Part shown: one piece after another, positions 8,205 through 18,185 of the stretch | Position numbering within the stretch: the stretch's first letter is position 1 | How the letters are laid out: each line of letters begins with the position of its first letter | NCBI RefSeq assembly: GCF_014324365.1 | Contig: NZ_QEIG01000001.1 | Span: 1 to 64,000, forward strand | DNA length: 64,000 nt | Reading direction: 5' to 3' | Origin: Algoriphagus sp. AK58 | GTDB lineage: Bacteria > Bacteroidota > Bacteroidia > Cytophagales > Cyclobacteriaceae | Position numbers and translations under genes: made by a program | The notes under the pieces: model-generated | What the model was told of the DNA's origin: nothing | Database searches by the model: none | Seen by the model: only the letters and a program-made list of their open reading frames with translations

Positions 8205-8480
8205 TTATCCGCTTTGTTGCAGGTAGTTCAACATGTCCAGGATTCGGCGAGGTGTTTCTATGTAAATTTGGTAACCGGCAGAATTGCAGGTAATCGAAAT
8301 TTTTTAGGGTGATCCTTGACTCCATCAACGACGACCTGACTTAAAATATAATTTATGATTGTCCGCAATTGCACCACCAGCCAAATACTCTTTGATTAAT
8401 GGGTCGGATGCTTTGAACTTCCCGACTCTCGTCGTTAAGGTGCTTAGCACAGGCGACCGATGACCGAAGGATTCCAGATT
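8205..8480 (-). pseudogene. Degenerate gene remnant, unknown family
   Basis: On the minus strand one frame reads coding-like peptide interrupted by stops. Before a TGA at 8327 it runs KASDPLIKEYLAGGAIADNH then KLYFKSGRR; after it come WSQGSP, a TAA, and then SITCNSAGYQIYIETPRRIL with DMLNYLQQSG to a final TAA at 8205. All parts are in the same frame, so two nonsense changes in one former gene is the simplest reading. The family is not recognised and chance cannot be excluded. It lies between topA and the lipoprotein, next to the topA tail duplicate. Confidence 0.4.
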
Positions 8481-8551
8481 TCAGCCTTTTCGAGAAATTT
8501 CTTAAGCTAGCTAAGCCTTCTGGTAAAAAAGCGGATTTACGGGATACAATA

Positions 8552-8582
8552 AAACCGACCCTTTTCAGGATCGGTTTAGGGT
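8552..8582 (-). terminator. topA intrinsic terminator
   Basis: Read on the minus strand, AAACCGATCC and GGGTCGGTTT form a 10-bp stem with one G-T pair around TGAAAA, then TTTTATT. It starts immediately at the topA stop codon. A decayed copy of the same hairpin is at 7187-7215. Confidence 0.8.
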
Positions 8583-10909
8583 TATTTTTTCTTGGCAGGG
8601 AATTTCCCTTTTTTCTTGCCGTTGTCGGGTTGAGCTTCGATGATTTCGACGGTTTCCGTATAGGTCAACTGCTCAGCTTCTTTACCCTTCGGGATTTTGA
8701 AGTTATTTTTCCCAAACTTGATGTAAGGTCCCCATCGGCCGTTGAGGATTTGTATCTCAGGATTCTCGTCAAAGGTTTTGATATGCTTGTTGGCATCTGC
8801 CTCACGCTTGGCTTGGATCAGTTCGATCGCCTCTGCTTCGGTGATCGCCAGTGGGTCTTGGCCTTTTTGGAGAGAATAGAAAGCATTGTCGTGACGGATG
8901 TATGGGCCGAAGCGACCTACAGCAGCGGTCATTTTTTTGTCCTCAAAGAAGCCCACTTCTCGGGGAAGTTTGAAAAGCTCCAAGGCATCTTCCATGGTCA
9001 CGTTTTCGATAAACTGCCCTTTTTTCAAGCTGGCAAACTGCTTGTCCTCGTCTTCATTTTCCCCGATTTGCACCAAAGGTCCAAATCTGCCCAGACGGGC
9101 ATATACATTTTTGCCTGAGGTAGGATGCTGACCAATTAGTCTGCTGGAGTTTACTTCCTGACGGGAGACTTGCTCGGTCTCTTCCACGCTGTGGTGGAAC
9201 TTTCCATAAAAGGCATCGATCATATCCTGCCAATCCTGGCCTCCGGCCGCTATCTCGTCAAATTCCTTTTCCACCTTAGCGGTGAAGTGGAAATCGATTA
9301 CATTGGGGAAGTGTTCCACCAGGAAATCATTGACTACCATGGCCATGTTGGTTGGGAAAAGCTTATTCTTTTCAGCCCCGGTATTTTCCGTTTTCTGGGC
9401 TTCTTTGAATTTCCCTCCTGAAATAGTCATTTCCACATAGTTTCTGGAAGTTCCTTCCCTGGATTCCTTCACTACGTAATCTCGCTTTTGGATGGTAGAG
9501 ATGGTAGGCGCGTAGGTGGAAGGTCGGCCAATCCCCAATTCTTCCAATTTTTTCACCAGAGAAGCTTCGGTATATCTGGGAGCTGGTCGGGTAAAGGTTT
9601 CTTTTCCTTTCATCTCTCTCAAGGACAGGGCCTGTCCAATCGAAAGTGGAGGCAAAAGGGACTTGTTGCCTTCCTCGTCGTCTTCCGGTTCGTCGTCAGT
9701 ATCCTCAAGGTATACTTTGAGGAAGCCATCAAACTTGATGATTTCTCCAGTGGCTACCAGATGCTGAGGAGAATTGGAGATGTCGATGGTGATGGTGGTG
9801 CGCTCCAGTTCGGCATCAGCCATCTGAGAGGCGATGGCCCGCTTCCAGATCAGTTCATACAGTCTTTGCTCATTGCGGTCACCGCTTACCTGGCTTTTGG
9901 AAAAGTCAGTAGGGCGGATGGCTTCGTGGGCTTCCTGGGCACTTTCGCTTTTGGTAGAATATTGTCTGGACTTGTGGTATTGAGGTCCAAATGAGTTTTC
10001 GATGGCATTTTTTGCGGCAGCCAAGGCGTCCTGAGACAAGTTGGTGCTATCTGTACGCATGTAGGTGATTTTACCTGCCTCATAGAGCTTCTGGGCTACC
10101 GACATGGTCTGAGCCACGGAGAAGTACAGCTTTCTGGAAGCTTCCTGCTGTAAGGTGGAGGTGGTAAAAGGTGCAGCAGGAGACTTTTTAGCTGGTTTCT
10201 TTTCTAGATTACCTACAGAAAAAGTCGCGTTAAGACAGTTCTTTAGGAATTCTTCTGCTTCTGCTTTGGTGTCAAACTTTTTGGGCAGTTCAGCCTGAAA
10301 GCTTTTTCCATCCACTTCGAAGATGGCGGTGATACGGAAGGAAGACTTGGCTTTGTGGGCTTCGATTTCCCGTTCTCTTTCTACTATAAGCCTTACCGCC
10401 ACGGACTGCACACGTCCGGCAGAAAGACCGGTTTTGATTTTTTTCCAAAGGATAGGAGAAAGTTCAAATCCCACCAATCGGTCCAGAATTCGCCTGGCCT
10501 GCTGTGCATTCACCAAATCGTAGTCAATGCCTCTGGGATTTTCAATGGCCTTAGTGATGGCATTTTTGGTGATTTCCCTAAAGACGATGCGCTTGGTATG
10601 TTGATCATCCAGCTTCAATACTTCTTTCAAATGCCAGGAAATAGCCTCCCCCTCGCGGTCATCGTCACTTGCGAGATAGACCGTTTCGGCATCTTTTACC
10701 AAGGATTTTAGGTTTTTGATGACTTCCTTTTTGTCAGGAGTCACCTCGTAGGTCGGTTTGAAGCGGTTTTTGATATCTATCGCTTTATCGCCTTTGGGTA
10801 AGTCCCGCACGTGGCCGTAGCTGGAGACTACTTTGTAATCCTTGCCCAGGTAACCTTCGATGGTTTTGGCCTTGGCAGGGGATTCGACGATGACAAGATT
10901 TTTAGACAT
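8582..10909 (-). CDS. topA: DNA topoisomerase I (type IA)
   Basis: A 775-residue topoisomerase I that relaxes negative supercoils by cutting one strand through a tyrosine. The Toprim domain opens with LVIVESPAKAKTIEGYLG and contains the ASDDDREGEAISWHL acidic motif. The catalytic Tyr is Y283 in ITYMRTDSTNLS. The C-terminus has non-zinc TopoI_C repeats: GRFGPLVQIG, GRFGPYIRHD and GRWGPYIKFG, then a lysine-rich tail. The start at 10909 (MSKNLVIVES) is supported by a promoter at 10952-10983, which excludes the upstream in-frame start at 10999. The tail of this gene has a decayed duplicate 1.4 kb away. Confidence 0.97.
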   Translation of the reverse strand: MSKNLVIVESPAKAKTIEGYLGKDYKVVSSYGHVRDLPKGDKAIDIKNRFKPTYEVTPDKKEVIKNLKSLVKDAETVYLASDDDREGEAISWHLKEVLKLDDQHTKRIVFREITKNAITKAIENPRGIDYDLVNAQQARRILDRLVGFELSPILWKKIKTGLSAGRVQSVAVRLIVEREREIEAHKAKSSFRITAIFEVDGKSFQAELPKKFDTKAEAEEFLKNCLNATFSVGNLEKKPAKKSPAAPFTTSTLQQEASRKLYFSVAQTMSVAQKLYEAGKITYMRTDSTNLSQDALAAAKNAIENSFGPQYHKSRQYSTKSESAQEAHEAIRPTDFSKSQVSGDRNEQRLYELIWKRAIASQMADAELERTTITIDISNSPQHLVATGEIIKFDGFLKVYLEDTDDEPEDDEEGNKSLLPPLSIGQALSLREMKGKETFTRPAPRYTEASLVKKLEELGIGRPSTYAPTISTIQKRDYVVKESREGTSRNYVEMTISGGKFKEAQKTENTGAEKNKLFPTNMAMVVNDFLVEHFPNVIDFHFTAKVEKEFDEIAAGGQDWQDMIDAFYGKFHHSVEETEQVSRQEVNSSRLIGQHPTSGKNVYARLGRFGPLVQIGENEDEDKQFASLKKGQFIENVTMEDALELFKLPREVGFFEDKKMTAAVGRFGPYIRHDNAFYSLQKGQDPLAITEAEAIELIQAKREADANKHIKTFDENPEIQILNGRWGPYIKFGKNNFKIPKGKEAEQLTYTETVEIIEAQPDNGKKKGKFPAKKK

Positions 10910-10951
10910 AAAAGAAGAAGTTGGTGACCTCTGAGGCCATTCTTGAAGGGC

Positions 10952-10983
10952 TAAAAATAGAGGGCATTGTTTTCTCCTCCAAA
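10952..10983 (-). promoter_or_regulatory. topA promoter
   Basis: On the minus strand, TTTG, a 20-base spacer and TATTTTTA match the Bacteroidota pattern TTTG-N17-23-TAnnTTTG with one mismatch. The start site would be near 10945, about 36 bases before the topA ATG. Confidence 0.55.
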
Positions 10984-11007
10984 TAATAAAAAAATCCAAT
11001 GTGGAGG

Positions 11008-11037
11008 TTTGGTTTGATTTTTGGATTGTTAAACTTG
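11008..11037 (+). promoter_or_regulatory. Candidate sixA promoter
   Basis: TTTG, an 18-base spacer and TAAACTTG (one mismatch to TAnnTTTG) lie 25 bases before the ATG at 11063. Confidence 0.45.
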
Positions 11038-11062
11038 GATTTTTGGAAAAATCGATATCGAA

Positions 11063-11530
11063 ATGAAGCAGTTAATTCTTTTAAGGCATGGGGAAGCAGG
11101 TTTTTCAGATGGAGTGGATTTCCAACGACAGCTCACTGCTAGGGGAAAAGATCAATTAAATAAATTGGGAAATACCCTTGAAGAGCGGGGCCTTGAAATA
11201 GACTTGATGTATTGTTCGGCTGCTACCCGTACCCGGGAGACTGCCCAAATCATCAAATCCCATATTTCTATTGCAGAGGAGATCTATGAAAAGGAGATCT
11301 ATTCTGCGCATTTGGAGACATTGATAAAGCTGATCGAAAACACGCCGAAAGTGGTCTCCACCTGTTTGCTGATCGGACATAATCCCACCATCAGTTTGTT
11401 GCTTTCTCACCTCACTTCAGGCAATTACATCGGCCTCCAACCCGGAATGATGGCTATCCTGGATTTGGAATTATCTGAATGGTACATGATCGGGATGAAT
11501 ACAGCCACCCTGAAGGAAATCCTTCAGTAA
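11063..11530 (+). CDS. sixA: Phosphohistidine phosphatase SixA-like
   Basis: A 155-residue histidine phosphatase. The phosphate-acceptor motif LRHGEA is at residues 6-11, the second arginine is in the SAATRTRETAQ segment, and the second catalytic histidine is in LIGHNP. Length and motifs match the short SixA branch, which removes phosphate from histidine residues of phosphotransfer proteins; family members also act on small phosphates. It is divergent from topA and its stop is 3 bases from that of the convergent fructokinase gene. Confidence 0.88.
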   Translation: MKQLILLRHGEAGFSDGVDFQRQLTARGKDQLNKLGNTLEERGLEIDLMYCSAATRTRETAQIIKSHISIAEEIYEKEIYSAHLETLIKLIENTPKVVSTCLLIGHNPTISLLLSHLTSGNYIGLQPGMMAILDLELSEWYMIGMNTATLKEILQ

Positions 11531-11533
11531 GAA

Positions 11534-12412
11534 TCAGTGGATCTCCCGATGTACCTCAGCCTCGGTGTATCTCGGAGTTGCTCCTTTTTTGGTGGCCACG
11601 AATCCACCGAGCTTGCAGGCGAAGTCTAGAATTTCTTCCGGACTTTTTTCTTCCAGATACATCTTGATAAAACCGCTTAAAAACGCGTCTCCTGCTCCGA
11701 TGGAATCCTGGAACTTCACTTGATATCCGGGATGCTCAATGATTTTTCCCTTTTGATAGATTACAGCACCCTTTGCCCCTCGGGTGATGCAGATGATCTC
11801 CATGGGGAAATGAGTGTCTAGGAAGCTGCAAAGACTCTCTACGGTAGGTTCGGTTTTAAAATAGTCAGCAAAAATCTCCAACTCGTCTTCGTTGATTTTG
11901 AGGATATCTGCATACCCGAGAAGTGTCTCGATCACCTCAAAATCATAAAACGGAGGTCTGAGGTTGGCATCAAAAATCCGCAAAGTGGGATGGTGAAGGA
12001 GCTTAAGCAAGGTTTTTAGGCTTTCCGGGTTTCTGACTCCCAAGGTGCCAAAAACAAAAGCATCGGCTTCTTCTACAGCCAGATCAAGGTCTTCCGACCA
12101 TTCGATAAAATCCCATGCGACAGGAGATACGATGGTGTACTTGATGTTTTCGGGATCCGAGGTGTCCACCAGAACCTTGGAGGTTTCTTGATCCGCTTTG
12201 GTTTGAATCAGATCAAGGGGCAGGTTAAATTCCTGGAGGAAATCAAGGAGTTTTCTTCCGTCTTCATCGGCTCCTACCGCGGAAATAAGCCTGGAATTCA
12301 ATCCCAGTTGGTGCAGATTCAAAGCCACATTCATAGGGGCGCCACCAGCCACCGGGCCGGTAGGAAGGCAGTCCCAAAGCATTTCACCGAAGATGACGAC
12401 GTGATCTCGCAT
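11534..12412 (-). CDS. PfkB-family carbohydrate kinase (probable fructokinase)
   Basis: A 292-residue ribokinase-fold sugar kinase. GAPMNVALNLHQLG and SAVGADEDGRKLLDFL are the substrate-binding N-terminal elements, and DSIGAGDAFLSGFI carries the catalytic Asp and anion hole (GAGD). It phosphorylates a sugar, most likely fructose, at the expense of ATP in the cytosol. It follows a sugar-porter MFS gene by a single base (porter stop TAA at 12414, kinase ATG at 12412), so uptake and phosphorylation are likely coupled in one operon. The exact sugar is inferred. Confidence 0.88.
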   Translation of the reverse strand: MRDHVVIFGEMLWDCLPTGPVAGGAPMNVALNLHQLGLNSRLISAVGADEDGRKLLDFLQEFNLPLDLIQTKADQETSKVLVDTSDPENIKYTIVSPVAWDFIEWSEDLDLAVEEADAFVFGTLGVRNPESLKTLLKLLHHPTLRIFDANLRPPFYDFEVIETLLGYADILKINEDELEIFADYFKTEPTVESLCSFLDTHFPMEIICITRGAKGAVIYQKGKIIEHPGYQVKFQDSIGAGDAFLSGFIKMYLEEKSPEEILDFACKLGGFVATKKGATPRYTEAEVHREIH

Positions 12413-12413
12413 A

Positions 12414-13748
12414 TTAGTTATGTAAATCTTTTTGAATTTCTTCCAGAGACCGGCCTTTGGTCTCCGGCATTTTAAACATTACCCAAAGCAACTGCCAGAC
12501 CATCATCAGGCAGAAAAAGGCGAAAATGTAGCCCGGTCCGAAATTGTTGGCAAAGAACGGAAAGACGTTGGCGATCACCGCTGCCAAAATCCAGTGGGTA
12601 AAGGAACCCAAAGATTGACCCGAAGCCCGTAGCTCATTGGGGAACATTTCAGATATAAATACCCAAATCACCGAGCCTTGGCCAACTGCATGGGAAGCGA
12701 TGAATCCAAAGACGAAAATGGGCAGCCAAAAGGCCGGAATTCCCGGTCCGAGGAAATTGTACGCCATCAGGCTGAGGGAGATGATATAGCCAAAGGAACC
12801 GATGTACATCAGTTTTTTTCTTCCCAGTCGATCAATCAGATAGAGGCCAAAAAAGGTGGCAAAAAGATTGATCAAACCGATTCCGATCGTAGAGATTAAG
12901 GCGTTTTCAGTAGAGATTCCTGCCATTTCGAAGATTCTAGGAGCGAAATAGATGATCGCATTGATCCCTGAAACCTGGTTGAAAAAGGCAATCATCACGG
13001 CCAGCATGGTGCTGGAAAAAAATCGTGAACTGAAAAGAGTGCCAAAGCCCGCCTTTTGCTTCATGCTCTTCTCTTCTTCAATCGCCAGTCGGATCGCTTC
13101 ATCTACTCCATCCGGGTCGGTTCGGGTGAGGATTTCCCTGGCTTTGGTCAGATGGTTGAATTTGGCGATCAACCAGCGTGGACTTTCCGGAATACTGAAG
13201 ATCATCACACTGTAGATTAATGCCGGTATCGCTTCTACCCCCAGCATCCAGCGCCAGTCTTCTGGGAGTTGGGCTGTGCCGATGAGATAGTTTGACACAT
13301 AAGCCATCACAATACCAAACACGATATTGAACTGGTAAAGGGCAACCAAAAGTCCACGGTTTTTGGCAGGAGCGATCTCTGAGATATACATCGGAGCTAC
13401 CACTGAAGAAGCACCTACTCCCAATCCACCCAAAAATCGGAAGAACGTGAAGGAGGTGACGTCCCAAGCGATACCAGAACCTAATGCTGAAATGAAGTAG
13501 AATAAACCGATCCAAAGTAAGCTTTTCTTTCTCCCAAATCGATCTGCCGGTATCCCTCCAAACAGAGCACCGATCACCGTACCATACAGCGCTGAGGCAA
13601 TCGCCATTCCATGCGTCCAATCGCTTAGCTCCCAGACTTCCTGTATTGCTCGCTCGGCACCGGAAATGACCGCGGTGTCAAAGCCAAATAAAAAGCCGCC
13701 TAACGCGGCTGTGATCGAGACAAAAAAGGCGTAGTTTTTCGAAGACAT
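12414..13748 (-). CDS. Sugar porter, MFS (XylE/GLUT-like)
   Basis: A 444-residue 12-helix transporter of the sugar porter family. Signature motifs are GGFLFGFDTAVISG in helix 1, DRFGRKKSL in loop 2-3, PESPRWLIAKF after helix 6, IDRLGRKKLM in loop 8-9 and PETKGRSLEEIQ at the C-terminus. It probably brings in a monosaccharide by proton symport. It is the first gene of a pair with the PfkB kinase, with one base between them, so fructose or a related hexose is the likely substrate. Confidence 0.93.
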   Translation of the reverse strand: MSSKNYAFFVSITAALGGFLFGFDTAVISGAERAIQEVWELSDWTHGMAIASALYGTVIGALFGGIPADRFGRKKSLLWIGLFYFISALGSGIAWDVTSFTFFRFLGGLGVGASSVVAPMYISEIAPAKNRGLLVALYQFNIVFGIVMAYVSNYLIGTAQLPEDWRWMLGVEAIPALIYSVMIFSIPESPRWLIAKFNHLTKAREILTRTDPDGVDEAIRLAIEEEKSMKQKAGFGTLFSSRFFSSTMLAVMIAFFNQVSGINAIIYFAPRIFEMAGISTENALISTIGIGLINLFATFFGLYLIDRLGRKKLMYIGSFGYIISLSLMAYNFLGPGIPAFWLPIFVFGFIASHAVGQGSVIWVFISEMFPNELRASGQSLGSFTHWILAAVIANVFPFFANNFGPGYIFAFFCLMMVWQLLWVMFKMPETKGRSLEEIQKDLHN

Positions 13749-14004
13749 GGAGGTGCTTGAGGGTTTAATGCTTACTAAACTAAGGAGAAGGTTTTTATTT
13801 CAAAACAGAGCCAACCATTTCCAAGCCATCAAAAGTGGAATCAATCGATTTCCTTGCTGAAAAATTTTATCAGTAACCAAATAAAATTCTGTTTTTCCAT
13901 GTTCGGAAAATTCCGCTCGGGTGAAAATCCTTATATTCGCAGGCGCAGAAACCAAACCATTTTGTGTCAAATTTGTACCCTATACCGAATACAAACCCAA
14001 GGTC
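13749..14004. other. Divergent control region between sugar porter and icmF
   Basis: No gene. TATATTCG at 13932-13939 resembles the TAnnTTTG -7 box and would start transcription near 13946, which supports the icmF start at 14005 over the in-frame ATG-less extension from 13921. No matching -33 TTTG is found at the usual spacing, so this is weak. Confidence 0.35.
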
Positions 14005-17000
14005 ATGACTTTACCAACTGAGATTTACAAACCCAAAAACCACATCCGGATCGTGACCGCCGCCTCGCTTTTTGACGGACATGATGCGGCGATCAATATC
14101 ATGAGAAGAATTATCCAGTCCACGGGCTGTGAAGTGATTCACCTCGGTCACAATCGCTCGGTTCAGGAAATCGTTGAATGTGCCATTCAAGAAGATGTGC
14201 AGGCCATAGCGATTACTTCCTACCAAGGCGGTCATGTGGAGTTTTTCAAATACATGTATGACTTGCTCAAAGAAAAGGGAGCGGGACATATCAAAATTTT
14301 TGGCGGGGGAGGGGGAACCATCCTTCCGGATGAAATCAAAGAATTGCATGGGTACGGGATTACCCGAATCTATTCTCCGGACGACGGACGAGCGATGGGC
14401 TTGCAGGGAATGATCAATGACCTGGTTTCTGCCTGTGATTTTCCGGTAGGAGATCAAGTGTCCGCTGATTTTGTCTTGGATAAAAGTGAAAAAGGAAGCG
14501 TAGCTAGAGCCATCTCTGCTTTTGAAAATTTCCCTGAGCAGTCGGCTTCGCTTTTGGAGAAAATCAGAAAAGCCAGCCAAAGCAGCAAGACGCCTGTGTT
14601 GGGCATCACCGGAACAGGTGGAGCGGGTAAATCTTCCTTGGTGGATGAATTGGTGAGAAGATTCATCATCGATTTTGAGGATAAAAACCTCGCCATCATC
14701 TCTGTCGATCCTTCCAAAAGAAAAACAGGGGGAGCACTTTTGGGAGACCGAATTCGTATGAATTCCATCAATCATCCTCGTGTATTCATGCGTTCCTTGG
14801 CTACCCGTCAGTCCAATTTGGCCCTTTCCAAATACGTGCAGGATGCGGTAGATACGGTGAAAGCAGCTGGATTTGACTTGGTGATTTTGGAAACTTCCGG
14901 TATCGGTCAGTCCGATACGGAGATTATCGAGCATTCGGATATTTCGCTTTATGTCATGACTCCAGAGTATGGTGCGGCTTCGCAATTGGAGAAAATCGAC
15001 ATGCTGGACTTTGCCGATGTGATCGCGCTGAACAAGTTTGACAAGCGTGGGGCGCTTGATGCGATTCGTGATGTCAAGAAACAATACAAGCGCAATCACA
15101 ACCTATGGGACATTGCCGATGAGGATATTCCGGTGTTTGGTACCATCGCTTCTCAGTTTAATGACCCGGGAATGAATCAGCTGTACCGAGCGATCATCGG
15201 CAAGGTCAATGAGAAATTCTCCGGATTGGAAAGTTCATTTGAACTTACCGCCGGTACTTCGGAGAAAATCTATATCATTCCGCCTGCCCGTACCCGCTAC
15301 CTCAGCGAGATCACGGAAGTCAACCGCAACTATGACAAGTGGGTGGAGGAGCAGAAGGAAATCGCCCAGCAACTCTACTCCATAAAGAAATCAATCGAGG
15401 CAATCCGGGCTACGAAAGTGGCGGACAAGGATCGCTTGATCAAGGAACTTCAAGAGGTATATGCGCAAGTTGAGCTAAACCTCGACCCGAAAAACAAGAA
15501 GTGGCTGGAAGAATGGCCGTCTGAAGCAGCTCGTTATTCAGATGATTTTTATGTATTCAAAGTCCGTGACAAGGAACTGAAAGTAAAAACCTACAGCACC
15601 TCCTTAGCCAATTCCCGAATTCCAAAAGTAGCCCTTCCGAAGTATGAAGCTTGGGGAGAATTGCTGAAATGGGGCTTAAGGGAAAATGTGCCCGGACAAT
15701 TCCCTTACACTTCTGGAGTATTTCCATTTAAGCGAGAAGGGGAAGATCCTACCCGAATGTTTGCAGGAGAGGGTGGGCCGGAGCGAACCAACAAGCGCTT
15801 CCATTACGTGTCCAAGGCCATGCCGGCAAAGCGACTTTCTACCGCTTTTGACTCAGTGACCCTGTATGGAGAAGATCCCGATTACCGTCCGGATATCTAT
15901 GGTAAAATCGGTAACTCAGGCGTAAACGTCTGCTGTCTGGATGATGCGAAAAAGCTGTATTCAGGATTCAACCTGGTCGATCCGATGACCTCTGTGTCCA
16001 TGACGATCAATGGGCCTGCAGCTACGATGACGGCCTTCTTCATGAATGCGGCCATCGATCAGCAGTGTGAGGTGTACATCAAAGCCAATGGTTTGGAAGG
16101 GGAAGTCGAAGCTAAAATCGAAGCTATTTATAAAGAAAAAGGTCTTCCAAGACCGAGATACAATGCTCCGATTCCAGAAGGTAATGACGGGTTGGGCTTG
16201 ATGCTTCTCGGTGTGACCGGAGATCAGGTTCTACCAAAAGAGGTGTATGAAAAGATCAAAGCGGACACGATCTCCAAAGTAAGAGGAACAGTTCAGGCAG
16301 ATATTCTCAAAGAAGATCAGGCACAGAACACCTGTATTTTCTCCACGGAGTTTTCGCTTCGGTTGATGGGAGATGTGCAGCAGTATTTTATTGAGAACAA
16401 AGTCAGAAACTTCTATTCGGTTTCTATTTCCGGTTACCATATCGCCGAGGCGGGTGCCAATCCGATCACGCAGTTGGCCTTGACGCTTTCCAACGGATTT
16501 ACTTACGTGGAATACTACGTGTCCCGAGGAATGAACATCAATGACTTTGCGCCAAACCTTTCCTTCTTCTTTTCCAATGGTATCGATCCTGAGTATTCGG
16601 TCATCGGCCGTGTGGCAAGGAGAGTTTGGGCTAAGGCGATGAAGTTGAAATACGGAGGGAACGAGCGTTCTCAAATGCTCAAGTACCATATCCAGACATC
16701 CGGCAGATCCCTGCATGCACAGGAAATAGACTTCAACGATATCCGTACCACGCTTCAGGCCCTGTATGCGATCTACGACAACTGTAATTCTCTTCACACC
16801 AATGCTTACGATGAGGCGATCACCACGCCTACGGAAGCATCGGTTCGTCGGGCGATGGCCATCCAGTTGATCATCAACAAGGAGTTGGGCTTAGCGAAAA
16901 ACGAGAATCCGCTTCAGGGTTCCTTCATTATCGAGGAGTTGACCGACTTGGTGGAAGAAGCGGTCTATGCAGAATTCGATCGAATCACCGAGCGAGGCGG

Positions 17001-17382
17001 TGTGCTGGGTGCGATGGAGACCATGTATCAGCGTGGTAAAATCCAGGAGGAAAGTCTTCACTACGAGATGCTCAAGCATACCGGGGAGTATCCGATCATT
17101 GGGGTGAATACCTTCCTTTCCAGCGAAGGCTCACCGACAATCATTCCGGGAGAAGTAATCCGAGCCACGGTGGAGGAAAAAGAAGCGCAAATCGCCACCT
17201 TGAGGAACCTTCATCAGGTATATGCAGGTTTGGAAAAAGATCAACTGTTGTCTTTGCAAAAGGCTGCGATCCACAATGAAAATGTCTTCGAGCGACTGAT
17301 GGAAGCGGCGAAATACTGTTCTCTGGGGCAGATTACTCATGCCTTGTATGAGGTAGGAGGACAGTATCGAAGGAATATGTGA
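14005..17382 (+). CDS. icmF: Fused acyl-CoA mutase IcmF (isobutyryl-CoA mutase, B12-dependent)
   Basis: A 1125-residue fusion that interconverts isobutyryl-CoA and n-butyryl-CoA (and related acyl-CoAs) with adenosylcobalamin. Domains in order: B12-binding domain with DGHD at residues 24-27 (H26 the lower axial ligand) and the GGGGG segment; a MeaB-like G-protein chaperone with P-loop GTGGAGKSS at 203-211 and NKFDKRG; a linker; and the large mutase barrel with [20 protein letters not shown], a signature that separates IcmF from methylmalonyl-CoA mutase, and [16 protein letters not shown]. The ATG at 14005 (MTLPTEIYK) is preferred to the frame start at 13921. It stands alone, with no mutAB nearby. 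Confidence 0.95.
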   Translation: MTLPTEIYKPKNHIRIVTAASLFDGHDAAINIMRRIIQSTGCEVIHLGHNRSVQEIVECAIQEDVQAIAITSYQGGHVEFFKYMYDLLKEKGAGHIKIFGGGGGTILPDEIKELHGYGITRIYSPDDGRAMGLQGMINDLVSACDFPVGDQVSADFVLDKSEKGSVARAISAFENFPEQSASLLEKIRKASQSSKTPVLGITGTGGAGKSSLVDELVRRFIIDFEDKNLAIISVDPSKRKTGGALLGDRIRMNSINHPRVFMRSLATRQSNLALSKYVQDAVDTVKAAGFDLVILETSGIGQSDTEIIEHSDISLYVMTPEYGAASQLEKIDMLDFADVIALNKFDKRGALDAIRDVKKQYKRNHNLWDIADEDIPVFGTIASQFNDPGMNQLYRAIIGKVNEKFSGLESSFELTAGTSEKIYIIPPARTRYLSEITEVNRNYDKWVEEQKEIAQQLYSIKKSIEAIRATKVADKDRLIKELQEVYAQVELNLDPKNKKWLEEWPSEAARYSDDFYVFKVRDKELKVKTYSTSLANSRIPKVALPKYEAWGELLKWGLRENVPGQFPYTSGVFPFKREGEDPTRMFAGEGGPERTNKRFHYVSKAMPAKRLSTAFDSVTLYGEDPDYRPDIYGKIGNSGVNVCCLDDAKKLYSGFNLVDPMTSVSMTINGPAATMTAFFMNAAIDQQCEVYIKANGLEGEVEAKIEAIYKEKGLPRPRYNAPIPEGNDGLGLMLLGVTGDQVLPKEVYEKIKADTISKVRGTVQADILKEDQAQNTCIFSTEFSLRLMGDVQQYFIENKVRNFYSVSISGYHIAEAGANPITQLALTLSNGFTYVEYYVSRGMNINDFAPNLSFFFSNGIDPEYSVIGRVARRVWAKAMKLKYGGNERSQMLKYHIQTSGRSLHAQEIDFNDIRTTLQALYAIYDNCNSLHTNAYDEAITTPTEASVRRAMAIQLIINKELGLAKNENPLQGSFIIEELTDLVEEAVYAEFDRITERGGVLGAMETMYQRGKIQEESLHYEMLKHTGEYPIIGVNTFLSSEGSPTIIPGEVIRATVEEKEAQIATLRNLHQVYAGLEKDQLLSLQKAAIHNENVFERLMEAAKYCSLGQITHALYEVGGQYRRNM

Positions 17383-17403
17383 GGTAGTTGGAAGAGGGGA
17401 GAC

Positions 17404-17470
17404 GGGAGATCGAAGAAGAGAGCTTAGAACCAAGAAGCTAGACTTTAGATGCAAGATGTTTGACAAAAGA
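17404..17470. repeat. Iterated-word intergenic run after icmF
   Basis: A run of similar short words around CCAAGAAGCTAGACTTTAGA and TGCAAGATG, much like bases 5-57 of the window (GCAAGAAGCAAGACACAAGA). It lies in the 383-base gap between icmF and osmC. Confidence 0.45.
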
Positions 17471-17513
17471 AACTAGGCACTTGGTGCTCGAAATAATAAT
17501 GAGTCAAGTATGA

Positions 17514-17537
17514 GTGCTGCTTCTGGAGAAGCAGCAC
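17514..17537. repeat. Perfect 10-bp hairpin after icmF
   Basis: GTGCTGCTTC and GAAGCAGCAC pair perfectly around a TGGA tetraloop. No T run follows on either strand within a few bases, so it is not a standard intrinsic terminator. It could be a REP-like unit or an RNA 3'-end stabiliser for icmF. Confidence 0.55.
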
Positions 17538-17573
17538 AACCAAGAGCTTGAAGAAGGGAAACTTAAGGTGTGA

Positions 17574-17749
17574 GATTTCGGAATTCGGATATTTGATTTC
17601 GGATGTATTGAATTTCAAGTCTCACGTAATTTGAAATAGGTTATTCCTAAATAAAAAAAGTAATGTCGGAGTTTAATCTTGGAGTAAAAGTTTCGAGTTT
17701 CAAAAAAAATCCGAAATCCGAAATCAAAATTCCGACATCCAAAATTTCG
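17574..17749. repeat. Imperfect inverted repeat of iterated words before osmC
   Basis: The left part (17574-17605) reads as variants of ATTTCGGA and GGATATTTGATTTCGGATG; the right part (17708-17749) reads AATCCGAAATCCGAAATC then AAAATTCCGACATCC, the inverse of the same words. Same layout as 28522-28586 and 35246-35361, but with different words. Confidence 0.55.
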
Positions 17750-17765
17750 TAAATCGTAAATCCAC

Positions 17766-18185
17766 ATGGCTAACAAACGCAATGTTACCGTCCGCATGAA
17801 GGCGGATTTAGAATATGAGTCCCGCAATCCGCAGGGCAACTTGGTCAATATCGATATGTATGATCCTGAGCATAAGCATGCACAGTCCCCAATGGATTTG
17901 TTGCTTTCTGCGCTGGGTGGATGTGCTTCCGTGGATGCCGTGCTCATGATGAAGAAAAAGCGAAGAGAGATCGTGGATTTTTTTGTGGAGGTAGAGGGCA
18001 TTCGAAATGACGGTGTACCAGCGTTTTATACCGATATCGAATTGAAGTTTGTCTTGGTTTCCCCCAATGCCACGGAGGAAGAGTTTGCCAAGGTGGTAGC
18101 ACTTTCTGTGGAGAAATACTGCTCTGTGGCCTCTTCCCTGAAGTCCAATATCACCTTTAAATCTGAAGTCCGCAGACCGGAATGA
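17766..18185 (+). CDS. OsmC-family peroxide-reducing protein
   Basis: A 139-residue OsmC/Ohr superfamily protein. The two redox cysteines are in SALGGCASVDAV and in VEKYCSVASS, the usual helix-positioned pair; SPMDLLLSALGGC is the family signature. OsmC proteins reduce organic hydroperoxides with lipoyl or thiol donors; this YhfA-like branch is less well studied. Its stop overlaps the start of the next small gene by four bases (ATGA), so it heads a four-gene operon with a Cache lipoprotein and a hybrid histidine kinase. Confidence 0.9.
   Translation: MANKRNVTVRMKADLEYESRNPQGNLVNIDMYDPEHKHAQSPMDLLLSALGGCASVDAVLMMKKKRREIVDFFVEVEGIRNDGVPAFYTDIELKFVLVSPNATEEEFAKVVALSVEKYCSVASSLKSNITFKSEVRRPE

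Noticed and set aside
13921-14004. Longer N-terminus of IcmF from 13921
   Set aside because: Starts inside the probable promoter and has no match to the family N-terminus.
14011-15099. 362-codon open frame antisense to icmF
   Set aside because: No motifs, wrong strand inside a fully conserved mutase; long antisense frames are common in this base composition.
17514-17537. icmF intrinsic terminator
   Set aside because: Perfect hairpin but no T tract on either side.
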